This document shows, in pieces, positions 24,492-33,169 of a stretch of DNA of 64,000 bases (position 1 is its first letter; each line of letters starts with the position of its first letter). Position numbers and translations under genes: made by a program. Below the pieces are notes generated by a model that saw nothing but the letters and a program-made list of their open reading frames with translations, did no database searches and had not been told where the DNA came from. Source of the stretch: CAWGGS01 sp963822095 (GTDB lineage Bacteria > Desulfobacterota > Desulfobulbia > Desulfobulbales > Desulfocapsaceae); the NCBI GenBank assembly GCA_963822095.1, contig CAWGGS010000008.1, positions 1 to 64,000 on the forward strand. Direction: 5' to 3'.

Positions 24492-25841
24492 ATGCTCTAC
24501 CCGAAAGCCAGCCTGTTGCCCGGGCCGAAAATCTCGGTCCGAAAACCTACCACTGCCTGGGATTACCTCGTTTGTCTGTCCGCCATTCTCGGCCTTGTCT
24601 TTCTTATCTATCTCTCGATGTCGGGCCTTCTCTACCAACAGTTTTTGAACATCCATCCCCGGTGGCACAATATTTTCATCCGGCCGAGCATCATGTGGGG
24701 AACCATGGGCTACCTCCTTTTTATTTTTCGCACAATGCTGTGGATGAAGTACAATCCTCAGCCCCGATGTACTTTTGAAGATGCACCTTGTCTTACAGTG
24801 GTAATTCCTGCTTACAATGAAGGCAGCATGGTCGAACAGACTATCCATTCTGTAGCCTCGGCCCACTATCCGAGTAATCGCCTTGAAATCATCGTCGTAG
24901 ATGACGGAAGCCGGGACAACACATGGGAGTATATGCAGAAAGCAGCCCGGCAGTATCCCGATCTCGTACGTACCGTTCGCTTCAAGGAAAACAAAGGCAA
25001 ACGTGCCGCTCTGGCCGCCGCCTTCCGTGTAGCAAAAGGCGAGGTCGTGGTCAGCATCGACTCGGACAGCGTCATCGAAAGCGATGCCCTTCTCGAACTT
25101 GCCGGCCCGTTTCGCGATCCCCAAACAGGAGCCGTCGCCGGAAAGGTCATGGCCTATAATCGGCATAAGGGTTTTATCCCCCGGATGCTCCATGTCCGGT
25201 TTGTGCTCTCCTTTGATTTTCTGCGGGCCGTCCAATCGACCTACGGCACCGTCTACTGTTGTCCGGGAGCCCTTTCCGCCTATCGAACTTCAGTGGTCCG
25301 CACGGTCCTTGATGCCTGGTTGAACCAGAAATTCCTGGGGAAAAAATGTACCTATGGAGAAGACCGTTCGATGACCAATTTCATCTTCTCCTGTGGGTAC
25401 AACAGCGTCTACCAAAGCACAGCCACGGTACATACCATGGTCCCGGAAACCTATTCCAAACTCTGCAAGATGTTTCTTCGCTGGGACAGGAGCTATATCA
25501 AAGAGGAGATTCGTCTACTGGGACTCATCTGGAAACGGCCCCATCCGGCAAGAATCATATCCTTGATAGATTGTTTCATCACGAATCTCCGTTTCCCCAT
25601 AGGTTATATGGCCCTGGGATTTGTCGTGTATTTTTCAATACAGAACCCGATCACCCTCCTGCGTGTCCTCTTGATGATCGGGTTTATCTCAACTGTTAAT
25701 ATTGTCTATTTTCTTCGTAGTGAGAAATCATGGGATTTCATCTACGGCATTATCTATGTCTACTTCGCCTTTTTTACACTTTTCTGGATATTCCCTTATG
25801 CCGTGGCAACTGTACGTTCCCGCTCCTGGATGACTCGCTGA
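24492..25841 (+). CDS. Processive membrane glycosyltransferase family 2 (hyaluronan/chitin synthase-like)
   Basis: The 449-residue protein resembles hyaluronan synthase, NodC and related processive beta-glycosyltransferases that polymerise and extrude a polysaccharide. Membrane segments at about 27-49 and 64-83 precede a cytoplasmic GT-A domain with VVIPAYNEG (103-111), DDGS (137-140), DSD (190-192), and GEDR (289-292) as catalytic base region; three or so membrane segments follow after 360. The product-binding QxxRW is present as MFLRW (327-331), so its first residue is changed. AAGGAT precedes the ATG. The polymer is unknown. Its position directly after a PEP-CTERM gene fits the known link between those proteins and exopolysaccharide. 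Confidence 0.8.
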   Translation: MLYPKASLLPGPKISVRKPTTAWDYLVCLSAILGLVFLIYLSMSGLLYQQFLNIHPRWHNIFIRPSIMWGTMGYLLFIFRTMLWMKYNPQPRCTFEDAPCLTVVIPAYNEGSMVEQTIHSVASAHYPSNRLEIIVVDDGSRDNTWEYMQKAARQYPDLVRTVRFKENKGKRAALAAAFRVAKGEVVVSIDSDSVIESDALLELAGPFRDPQTGAVAGKVMAYNRHKGFIPRMLHVRFVLSFDFLRAVQSTYGTVYCCPGALSAYRTSVVRTVLDAWLNQKFLGKKCTYGEDRSMTNFIFSCGYNSVYQSTATVHTMVPETYSKLCKMFLRWDRSYIKEEIRLLGLIWKRPHPARIISLIDCFITNLRFPIGYMALGFVVYFSIQNPITLLRVLLMIGFISTVNIVYFLRSEKSWDFIYGIIYVYFAFFTLFWIFPYAVATVRSRSWMTR

Positions 25842-25900
25842 CCCGGATTATGTTCAAAAGCGCTTTTACAAGGTCATCGGCCAATTGACGCCTCATCTGT

Positions 25901-25949
25901 CCGTCCTTATCTTTTCACCTGTGATATGAGGCTGAAAAGATAAGGACGG
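25901..25949. repeat. Perfect 17-bp inverted repeat upstream of the dismutase gene
   Basis: CCGTCCTTATCTTTTCA at 25901-25917 is perfectly complementary to 25933-25949 around a 15-base loop. It sits about 60 bases after the glycosyltransferase stop. No T tract follows, so if it stops transcription it does not do so as a standard intrinsic terminator. The rest of 25842-26170 shows no gene. Confidence 0.7.
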
Positions 25950-26170
25950 CTGGAAAACCATCATATTGCAACACCATCCTGCCAAGAGTCCCGGCCATGC
26001 GGCCCGGTCTCTCGCTTCAGGCTTCAGATGCCCCCAATTCGGGCGGCACCTCCGATCCATTTTCCAGACCGGAAACCTCTTTTCGGACTCACCGATGCTT
26101 CTGCAGGCAGCAGGCAGGCTCTTCCTGTCCGCTTTGCCCTGCTTTAACCGCAACTTTCAGGAGGAATCCT

Positions 26171-26776
26171 ATGAGTCATATATTACCCGAACTCCCCTAC
26201 ACCTATGATGCCCTGGAGCCATATATCGATGCGCGCACCATGGAAATCCACCATACCAAGCATCACCAGGGGTACGTAAACAACCTCAACGCAGCCATCA
26301 AGGGTCATGCAAATCTTGACAAACTCAGTGTAGAGCAACTCATCCGCAACCTGTTGGAGATTCCGGAAGATATCCGGACAGCTGTCCGTAATCACGGCGG
26401 AGGACATGCCAACCACAGTTTTTTCTGGCCGCTTCTCAAAAAGGGCGTCCTCCCTTCCGGACCGGCTATCGACGCCATCAAACAGGAATTCGGCAGCTTC
26501 GACGGCTTCCGGGAAAACTTTTCGTCGGCGGCAGCGAAACTTTTCGGCAGCGGTTGGGCATGGCTTGTTGTCAGCAACGGCAAGCTTGAAATCACGACCA
26601 CCCCCAACCAGGACAACCCGCGCAGCCAGGGGAAACTGCCCATCCTGGGTCTGGACGTCTGGGAGCATGCCTATTACCTGCTCTACCAGAACCGCAGGCC
26701 GGATTACGTGGCGGCCTTTTTCAATGTGATCAACTGGGAAAAGGTCAACGAGAACTATCTGGAGGCGATTAAGTAG
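26171..26776 (+). CDS. Superoxide dismutase, Mn-type (Fe/Mn family)
   Basis: The 201-residue enzyme converts superoxide to peroxide and oxygen. Metal ligands H27, H82 (GGHANHSFFW), D162 and H166 (LDVWEHAYYL) are all present, and the GGGHANHSFFW context points to manganese or cambialistic rather than strictly iron use. I chose ATG 26171, seven bases after an AGGAGG site, over an upstream in-frame extension that has no family resemblance. It lacks a signal peptide and is therefore cytoplasmic. Presence in an otherwise anaerobic-looking genome suggests defence against oxygen exposure. Confidence 0.92.
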   Translation: MSHILPELPYTYDALEPYIDARTMEIHHTKHHQGYVNNLNAAIKGHANLDKLSVEQLIRNLLEIPEDIRTAVRNHGGGHANHSFFWPLLKKGVLPSGPAIDAIKQEFGSFDGFRENFSSAAAKLFGSGWAWLVVSNGKLEITTTPNQDNPRSQGKLPILGLDVWEHAYYLLYQNRRPDYVAAFFNVINWEKVNENYLEAIK

Positions 26777-26815
26777 TTTCCATCCGCAAACCGTATTTTT
26801 TCTTTAACACAGGGA

Positions 26816-26871
26816 GGCGGAGGTCGTCGTTTCCGGACGCAGAGCAGCGGCCGGAAACGACGACCTCCGCC
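26816..26871. repeat. Perfect 21-bp inverted repeat between dismutase and LysR genes
   Basis: GGCGGAGGTCGTCGTTTCCG and one more base (26816-26836) are perfectly complementary to 26851-26871, with a 14-base loop. It lies between two convergent genes and could act as a bidirectional transcription or decay barrier, but lacks T tracts on both sides. Perfection of the arms suggests recent origin or strong selection. Confidence 0.75.
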
Positions 26872-26915
26872 GTATTACACCTTCCGGCTTAGCTCGCCAT
26901 AACGGTCATATAAAA

Positions 26916-27830
26916 TTACTTCTCTGGCTTCTGGCTCCTGCCTCCCGAAACCGCGATATGCTGCCTGGCGGCATCCATAAAGGCCTCCACCGCCGGAGAT
27001 TGCCATTTGTCACGGTAACGGATCATCAAAATCCCGATTTCCAGTTCGTCGGCCCAATTCAGCCTGGCCATACTCCCTTGTCGAAGCTCGGAACGTACTG
27101 CAATCTCCGGGATCAATGTCACCCCGACTCCTGCCATAATCGTTCTTTTCAAGGCCTCGATATTGTTCATCTCGATCAGGCTTCCGGGTGTCACCTTCTG
27201 CTCCATCAACGACTGCTCGAACTCCATCCGATAGCCGCAATCGCTCTTGGGTAAAAGGAGAATCTCATCTGCCAGGTCCTTGAAGTCGACAGACTCACGG
27301 GCTGCCAGAGGGTTGTCGGGATGGCTCACAATCACCATCGGTTCGACGCACAATAATTCGGCTTCGAGATTCTCAGCGCTGATGGTATCGGCAAACAAAA
27401 AGGCCAGATCGACAGTGCCGATCCGCAACTCATGCTCCAGCGAATACAGGGCACAGCTGGTGATATCCAGCCGAAGACCAGGAAAACGGGGGTGGAATTC
27501 GCTTAGGAGAGACGGCAGGAAACAGGTGGTCACTGTCTGGGGCATCCTGACCGTGAGCAGTCCTGAACCCGCGTTCCTGCCTGTGATCTCGGCCATGGCC
27601 TCGTCGCCGATGGCCAACAGTTTATCGGCATAGGCCAGCATCTTGGCCCCGGACTCGGTCAATCGGATGGTTTTGCCGATCCGCCGAAACAACAGGACAC
27701 CGATCTCATCTTCAAGGGTCTTAATCCGGGCCGAAACCGTCGACTGCGAGGCGTTCAATACCTCTGCTGCCCGGTTGAAATTCATAAGGGTAGCCACCGT
27801 CCGAAAGGTCTGCAGACGCCGCAGGTCCAT
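26916..27830 (-). CDS. LysR-family transcriptional regulator
   Basis: The 304-residue protein has an N-terminal winged helix (MDLRRLQTFRTVATLMNFNRAAEVLNASQSTVSARIKTLE, residues 1-60) and a periplasmic-binding-like effector domain. The start is ATG 27830, with GGAGG six bases upstream; a TTG before it is less likely. It is transcribed divergently from the OsmC-like gene, the classical LysR arrangement, and a site with ATCG-N7-CGAT symmetry lies just upstream. A target in peroxide or reactive-thiol defence is inferred from the neighbour; the effector is unknown. Confidence 0.88.
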   Translation of the reverse strand: MDLRRLQTFRTVATLMNFNRAAEVLNASQSTVSARIKTLEDEIGVLLFRRIGKTIRLTESGAKMLAYADKLLAIGDEAMAEITGRNAGSGLLTVRMPQTVTTCFLPSLLSEFHPRFPGLRLDITSCALYSLEHELRIGTVDLAFLFADTISAENLEAELLCVEPMVIVSHPDNPLAARESVDFKDLADEILLLPKSDCGYRMEFEQSLMEQKVTPGSLIEMNNIEALKRTIMAGVGVTLIPEIAVRSELRQGSMARLNWADELEIGILMIRYRDKWQSPAVEAFMDAARQHIAVSGGRSQKPEK

Positions 27831-27843
27831 CAAGTCCCTCCTA

Positions 27844-27858
27844 ATCGAAAATTACGAT
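27844..27858. promoter_or_regulatory. LysR-type T-N11-A operator candidate
   Basis: ATCGAAAATTACGAT is an inverted repeat ATCG-N7-CGAT that contains T-N11-A (27845 and 27857), the minimal LysR box. It lies 13 bases upstream of the LysR start, a position suited to autoregulation, and within the 155-base divergent spacer shared with the OsmC-like gene. Confidence 0.45.
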
Positions 27859-27988
27859 AAGCATACAAAAACAATTCGTTGGACTAGCGGAGAACTTTCC
27901 ACTACACCTCTTTATAACAAAGAATCAGTAATAAAAAAACTTAATCCAAGGAAAAGATCAATCCCACAAACCTGACCAGGAGGATACC

Positions 27989-28450
27989 ATGACATCTTCA
28001 CCCGGCGGCGAAACAATGGAACCCATCCCTATTAAGGCCACACTTCAATTGGGCCAAAATCGCCGTATAGTAGCCACCGCCCGCAGCCATGAAATAGTGA
28101 TGGACATTCGCAAAGACAGAGGAGGCGACGATGCCGGCCCAACCCCGCCAGAATTCCTGGCCATGGGCCTGGGCGGCTGCGTCATGAATATCTGCCGGAT
28201 CATGGCCGCGGAAAGGCAGTTCGAGCTGCAGGACCTACGCGTCTCGGTCACCGGCGATATCGATCCCTCCCGGGCCTTTGGACTGGCAACGGACAACCGG
28301 GCCGGTTTTTCCCATCTCTTTCTGGAAGTGGCGTTCAACGCATCACTCTCGACAGGTGAAAAGGATGAGTTCCGGCAAGAATTTGAAAGAAGGTGCCCGC
28401 TCTGCGACACCATCGGCAATCCAACGCCTTTGAAGATCAACTTCGCATAG
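27989..28450 (+). CDS. OsmC-family protein
   Basis: The 153-residue product belongs to the OsmC/Ohr/YhfA superfamily, whose members reduce organic hydroperoxides or handle other thiol-reactive compounds. The family core GPTPPEFLAMGLGGCVMNICRIMA (50-73) has C64 and C69, and the second block ERRCPLCDTIGNP has C136 and C139; the Ohr-type CPYS is replaced by CPLC, so the subclass is closer to YhfA/OsmC-like proteins. An AGGAGG site precedes the ATG. It is divergent from a LysR regulator that probably controls it. Confidence 0.8.
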   Translation: MTSSPGGETMEPIPIKATLQLGQNRRIVATARSHEIVMDIRKDRGGDDAGPTPPEFLAMGLGGCVMNICRIMAAERQFELQDLRVSVTGDIDPSRAFGLATDNRAGFSHLFLEVAFNASLSTGEKDEFRQEFERRCPLCDTIGNPTPLKINFA

Positions 28451-28465
28451 AGAAGCCATGCCGGT

Positions 28466-29410
28466 TTACGTCTGGGCCTCCTTAAAACGCACCAATCCTG
28501 CCAACAGATCGCAGGTGGGGGTCGACACCGCAAGCCTTTTGCCATTGGCTGAGACAAAGCCCACCAAGGCCTCCACCTCGGTGGGCTTTTTATTCTCCAG
28601 GTCCTGCAGCATGGAAGGGCGATGGTCATACGTAATAGGCACCAGCCGTTCATAAAAGAGTTTTTTATACCCGTCGGCATCGGGCCAGGGGAGCTTTCCT
28701 CCAAGCGCCAGAATGACGGCAAAGGTCTCGTCGATCACCTTGTCCATGATGGCCCTGGTCTCCCCATTTTCAGAAAGCATTCCATAGTGGACGCCCAGGA
28801 TTGCTCCCAGAGGATTCAAGGCACAGTTATACAGGAGTTTGGCATAAAGGTCCTGGTGGATGTCAGGAACGGCCACGCAGGGAAGACCTGCTCCATCGAT
28901 GGTGGCGGCCAGGAGTTCAGCTTTTCGGGGGATGGAGCCGCCGACGGCTGCTCCCAGGTGGACGGCATCGGCGGACACGGTGATCCGCACATGTCCCGGG
29001 CAGACAATTTCAAAACCGGTTATTACCCTTGCGCCAAGGGTTCTTTTAGCCCCGAAGGTCTGTACCAGCAGTTCGACATTGCCGCAACCATTTTGCATCG
29101 ACACAACCGGGCAGCGGCAACCCGACAGAGAGGCGATTGCATTGGCGGCCGTGCCGGTATCATACGCCTTGGTGGTAATCAGGACAAAATCATAGGTGCA
29201 GGAAAGTTGGGAGATATCCTCAATACCCTTGATGAGCCCAGGAGGAGCTGCATACTCCCCCAGAATACCTGAAACCCGTAACCCTTCATCTCTAATACCA
29301 TTTACAAACCGGCGCCGCAGAACGAGATCGACCTTATGACCGGCCACAGCCAGCATACACCCAATCGCCTGCCCCAGGGCACCGGCCCCAAAAATCAAAA
29401 AATGCATCAT
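28466..29410 (-). CDS. 2-dehydropantoate 2-reductase family protein (ketopantoate reductase)
   Basis: The 314-residue protein has the N-terminal NAD(P) fold IFGAGALGQAIGCMLAVAGHKVDLVLRR, the VLITTKAYDTGTA segment and the C-terminal helical domain with KLLYNCALNPLGAILGVHYG (the catalytic lysine region), and HRPSMLQDLENKKPTEVEALVG, all typical of PanE, which reduces ketopantoate to pantoate in coenzyme A synthesis. Paralogues with other substrates exist, so panE is not assigned. The ATG at 29410 with GAGAGAAG upstream is preferred over an in-frame extension to 29461. Confidence 0.8.
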   Translation of the reverse strand: MMHFLIFGAGALGQAIGCMLAVAGHKVDLVLRRRFVNGIRDEGLRVSGILGEYAAPPGLIKGIEDISQLSCTYDFVLITTKAYDTGTAANAIASLSGCRCPVVSMQNGCGNVELLVQTFGAKRTLGARVITGFEIVCPGHVRITVSADAVHLGAAVGGSIPRKAELLAATIDGAGLPCVAVPDIHQDLYAKLLYNCALNPLGAILGVHYGMLSENGETRAIMDKVIDETFAVILALGGKLPWPDADGYKKLFYERLVPITYDHRPSMLQDLENKKPTEVEALVGFVSANGKRLAVSTPTCDLLAGLVRFKEAQT

Positions 29411-29532
29411 CTTCTCTCTGGATTGCAGGATGTCTTTCTCTTCCCTTGCTACATACTCCAAAATGCTGCTTCTATCGGCTGCTTACCCTACCATAGACAG
29501 GGTAAGATGACCATCGATATGGAGCCTGATCT

Positions 29533-30891
29533 CTATACTTTTTCCTCGACCACGGAAAGAGATCTGTAACGCTCTTCGGAAAGATCTATTTTGAAGGACT
29601 CGTCGGATAACAATTCTCTCCCGAACCTGTCATGGGTTATCTGGACTGTCGGTCGATCGATCAGGGGACCGGCGGCAGCGACAATACCGCCGGTGCCATC
29701 CGAAAGGGTGACCAGGTTGCCGGGCGGATAGATACCGATCGCTCCCATGAATGAAGCCAGAAGAGTAGGTTGGAAGGCTCCCTTGTCCTTCAGCATGATA
29801 CTGAAAGCAGCAAGAGGAGATTGTGCGGGTTTATAGGGACGAACGGCGGTCAAGGCCTCAAAGACATCACAAATCTGAATCAGGGAAATAATAGGATGCC
29901 TGACCATCCAGGATGCCTGGTCAGGATAACCGCCGCCATCCTGTCGAAGATGATGGCCCCATGCCGCCGCCACATCCAACACTTTTACCTTTTTCTGAGC
30001 CAGAAGAATTTCCGCCCCTATCCGGGGGTGGGTCTTGATGATATCCATCTCTTCCTTTGTCAGCCGCCCCCGTTTAAAAAGAATTTCCCCAGGCAATGTT
30101 CCCTTTCCGACATCATGCAGCAGACAGGCGGTGCCCAGGTCAAACACCAGTTCCTTTTTCCATCCAAAGGACCAGGCAGCAAACACACCAAGTGTCGCTA
30201 CCCGCACGGAGTGTCCGACTGTATAGCTGTCATAATCCGGATAATGGATATGCCGCATGACATCGGAAAACCGCGTTTGGGCAAAATGCAAGAGGTATTC
30301 ACCGGCACTTCTTGTTTTGTCCATATCGATGCCGCCGCCGGCTGCCACATTTATATGCGCTCTGGAGACCACATCGAACAGGGCCTGATATACCAGGGTC
30401 GGCGTCTGGGCCATATTTTCACCCCTGGTATCCTGACCCTGCCAGGCCTCATCGCCATCGAATTGCTGCAGATAATGGCCGGCTATTTCGACGTGTTTGA
30501 TTTCTCGCGATTTCAACAGTTCCCGGGCCTGCTCAAGCCCGGCCGCAGGCTGGGTGAGCTCGGCGGCCAGATTCAACAGTTCTATATATTCGGCAGTTGT
30601 AAGGAAACGCGAAAAAGAAAACCCCCCGCAATGAAAGTTACCGGCCAAATCGACAAGCTGCTTTCCAACAATGGAAGGACCTACCAGGACCTTCCCATCG
30701 AAAACAATCTCGCCTTTAACCACCCCGATAAACAGCTTGTCTTGTCCGGTCTCATTGCAGAAATCCTTGAGAACGTCATTAAACTCATTTGCAAGTTCAA
30801 TGACCTTCGAATGCCCCGGGAAATAGAGCTTTCTCGCTGAAATACTGCGACACAACAGGAGCAGGAGAGTGTTGAGTTTTTCCAGTATCAT
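29533..30891 (-). CDS. HD-GYP domain protein (putative c-di-GMP phosphodiesterase)
   Basis: The 452-residue protein has an N-terminal alpha/beta domain of about 110 residues (ARKLYFPGHS ... FDGKVLVG), a linker, and a C-terminal HD-GYP domain: HSVRV near 227, the HD pair H259-D260 in LLHDVGK, HPRIGAEIL, and HHLRQDGGGYP near 313-323. HD-GYP proteins hydrolyse cyclic di-GMP; residues needed appear present. The start ATG 30891 overlaps the upstream gene's TGA (ATGA), so the two are translationally coupled; a longer frame to 30972 lies inside that gene. There are no membrane segments. The N-terminal domain resembles that of the upstream gene. Confidence 0.85.
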   Translation of the reverse strand: MILEKLNTLLLLLCRSISARKLYFPGHSKVIELANEFNDVLKDFCNETGQDKLFIGVVKGEIVFDGKVLVGPSIVGKQLVDLAGNFHCGGFSFSRFLTTAEYIELLNLAAELTQPAAGLEQARELLKSREIKHVEIAGHYLQQFDGDEAWQGQDTRGENMAQTPTLVYQALFDVVSRAHINVAAGGGIDMDKTRSAGEYLLHFAQTRFSDVMRHIHYPDYDSYTVGHSVRVATLGVFAAWSFGWKKELVFDLGTACLLHDVGKGTLPGEILFKRGRLTKEEMDIIKTHPRIGAEILLAQKKVKVLDVAAAWGHHLRQDGGGYPDQASWMVRHPIISLIQICDVFEALTAVRPYKPAQSPLAAFSIMLKDKGAFQPTLLASFMGAIGIYPPGNLVTLSDGTGGIVAAAGPLIDRPTVQITHDRFGRELLSDESFKIDLSEERYRSLSVVEEKV

Positions 30892-32822
30892 GTGCGTCTC
30901 CTCCGCTGAGTTGATTTTGATCGCAGTCTTTTCATCGCCTCCTCTGCCGCTTTCCTGCAGACAGACGACCACTCCGACATTACCAGAAAGCGTTTTTCCG
31001 ATATGATCCGATCCAGGAGTTCACGTACCCCGTTCCCCTGAAAATCGGCCGTTGCCGCTATGGTCTCTTCAACCCAGGGCTGCTCTCTTAATTCCCGCGG
31101 TAATTCGCTTAATCCCTGTACAATAATGTCTCCGGCCAAGACCTTGAGCTCTTCTCCGATACTCCTCTGTTTCGGTTGCCTCAGATATCGGTCAAGAAAC
31201 GTCTTATGCTCCGGAAGCGACAGATCAAGGACAGGGGCGACAGCCTTTATCATCTCATTGTCAGGGTTTTTTTTGAGTCCGTCAATAATCTGCCCTTCAA
31301 CCCGGGGAGCTATCTGAGTTTTCAGTAAAAAAGCACACAGTGGATAACAGGAAGGTGCGATCTCAGGGAAAATCGTGCCCGCAACCCGGCCGTGTTGGAA
31401 CGCTTCCAGACTCTGCAGAACCGGCAACTCCCGAACCATTTCCCTCAAGGAAAGACGGGCCAGACGGCCACTGAGCCGCTGGAAGGAATCGGTGCCTACT
31501 CTGCTTCCGCTGATCAGAAGTTCATTGACCGCAAAGGGCCAGAGTAAATTCTCCTCTCTCCCGCGGCAGAGTCGCAGCGTTCTCAAAAAAAACTCCAAAG
31601 GATCGGCATGCTTTGAGCGACGAAGGGCATCGGAGATCATCCGAAGGACAATGGCAAGGTTGGTCCGATCATCTTGTCTGACGATGGTCAACACACCGTG
31701 AGCAAGCACCTCCCAGGTTTTATCGTTTGGGGATGTCTCGAAAGCATCATGCAGGAATTGCATCATCCGGGTCTGAATAGACAAAGACTGTGGTTTTTGA
31801 GCCACCTGCAACAGGACAGAGAGGGCCTCTTGCTCAGTCGGAATATCCTGAATTTTTGTCAAAGACGACGAGGCCAGACGATTCGTATCAACAAACTCCT
31901 GTAATACACCAACCTCCACAGTCTGGAAATTCGGCCCTGCAGCCGGTTGTTTCGAATCATTTTCCTCCTGTTCCAGGTCTTGATTCGGAACCGGCTGCCT
32001 GAGAATCGATACCAGAAGATTTATCGTCTCTCTGGACTTTCTATCCTCGGCCCTCTGTTCCAGGCTGTGGAGTATCGAGGCCAAGACATCAAGATTTCCC
32101 TGTAAAGGACTCTTTTTTTCCTGCGGTTTGCCCTTGACGGCGCGGGCCAGCAGCAGAGCAACATCGTCCCAGGTTACAGACGGCAACTCACCTGGTTTGA
32201 ACGTCAATCTTTTCATGTACACGGGAAGAGAAGAGAGCAGATTTCGGCACTGTTCAATCTGCTCACCGGTCAGCCCGTACCCGGAAAGTGCCTCAAAAAA
32301 GGTGCTCAGGTTCTTTGCCGCAGAATCCGAATACCCGTCGGTTGACGCACCTTCCCGGGTCAGATATTCTTTCCGGGTAATAGTTACGGCTAATGGAAGC
32401 TCTGGAATTTCAATGGATGAAAATTTTTGTATTGTGGAGCCTTGCGACCGGACACCAATCATTACTCTGACAAAATAATGCAGATCTTCTCTGGAAATAT
32501 TCCTGTCTATATCAATGGATTTAACGCTTAAAGTCGCCATCAATTGCCTGAACTCATCAACAAAGACAAGAGTGTTTTCCAGTGGTACGCCTTCAAGCAG
32601 GAGGGACTTGCCGTCATCCTCCAAACGAATGGCATCCTTTTTTGAGGCCAGAGAGCCCAGAATGACAAGAAAGCCATCAAGTGCCTGATCGAGAATGCTA
32701 TGCCCCAAAGGGTAATAAACACCGATCCTGAATAGCCGGTACATGGCGTTCATGAACTCGCCAAGAATCGATGAATCCAGGGTGACATTCGAGGGTTTTT
32801 CGGTTTTTTTAGGATTATTCAT
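30888..32822 (-). CDS. Large cytoplasmic protein of unknown function, partner of HD-GYP protein
   Basis: The 644-residue product has no enzyme motif that I recognise. Its N-terminal region (about 20-135: FRIGVYYPLGHS ... LLLEGVPLENTLVFVDEFRQL ... IDIDRNISREDLHYFVRVMIG) matches the pattern of the N-terminal domain in the coupled HD-GYP gene, including a YxPxGHS motif. The rest is rich in leucine and arginine helices (HEAT- or armadillo-like appearance, for example REMVRELPVLQSLEAFQHG and SLPEHKTFLDRYLRQPKQ), suggesting a scaffold. The protein ends in a basic tail LRSKSTQRRRRT. Coupling by ATGA to the HD-GYP gene argues that the two form a complex or pathway. Confidence 0.5.
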   Translation of the reverse strand: MNNPKKTEKPSNVTLDSSILGEFMNAMYRLFRIGVYYPLGHSILDQALDGFLVILGSLASKKDAIRLEDDGKSLLLEGVPLENTLVFVDEFRQLMATLSVKSIDIDRNISREDLHYFVRVMIGVRSQGSTIQKFSSIEIPELPLAVTITRKEYLTREGASTDGYSDSAAKNLSTFFEALSGYGLTGEQIEQCRNLLSSLPVYMKRLTFKPGELPSVTWDDVALLLARAVKGKPQEKKSPLQGNLDVLASILHSLEQRAEDRKSRETINLLVSILRQPVPNQDLEQEENDSKQPAAGPNFQTVEVGVLQEFVDTNRLASSSLTKIQDIPTEQEALSVLLQVAQKPQSLSIQTRMMQFLHDAFETSPNDKTWEVLAHGVLTIVRQDDRTNLAIVLRMISDALRRSKHADPLEFFLRTLRLCRGREENLLWPFAVNELLISGSRVGTDSFQRLSGRLARLSLREMVRELPVLQSLEAFQHGRVAGTIFPEIAPSCYPLCAFLLKTQIAPRVEGQIIDGLKKNPDNEMIKAVAPVLDLSLPEHKTFLDRYLRQPKQRSIGEELKVLAGDIIVQGLSELPRELREQPWVEETIAATADFQGNGVRELLDRIISEKRFLVMSEWSSVCRKAAEEAMKRLRSKSTQRRRRT

Positions 32823-33169
32823 AAGTTACGGCGCGGGTTGACAATATCGTATACATCTCCCTTAAAAAAAAAGAGGACATCGCAAAGCCTCCTCCCATCC
32901 TAACATCCGGCCATCCCTTTTACAAACCACAATCTCATACTTGTGAAATATGGGCTTGTTGAATTTTGGTTACCCGAAAGACAAACAGCTTACCCCTGGA
33001 CCAGGAGCTGAACATTAGGGGGAATCAGAAGTTTAAAAGATATTGAAAACTGAATTTGAACCTGATAGGTTAGGATCAGATGGGCTCATGTTTCAATCAC
33101 CATTTTTTCTACGTAGGCCCAACACCTTGAAATAAAATAGATATTAAAATATTCAAATAGGGTATTTCT
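32823..33169. other. Divergent intergenic region with palindromic repeat
   Basis: The 347 bases between the unknown 644-residue gene and the selenium operon contain the palindromic repeat copy at 32973-33028 and an AT-rich stretch before yedF. No further gene is visible. The promoter of the selenium operon must lie here but I see no clear consensus. Confidence 0.4.
32973..33028. repeat. Palindromic repeat P4 (half copy)
   Basis: CCCGAAAGACAAACAGCTTA, CCCTGGACCAGGAGCTGAAC and ATTAGGGGGAATCAG match 56534-56587 in order and spacing, with changes such as GGTAATCAG to GGGAATCAG. It is one arm of the element that is present as an inverted pair at 7368-7538. Confidence 0.55.

Noticed and set aside
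25997..26170. N-terminal extension of the superoxide dismutase
   Set aside because: The upstream in-frame codons show no family similarity and a perfect AGGAGG precedes the internal ATG at 26171.
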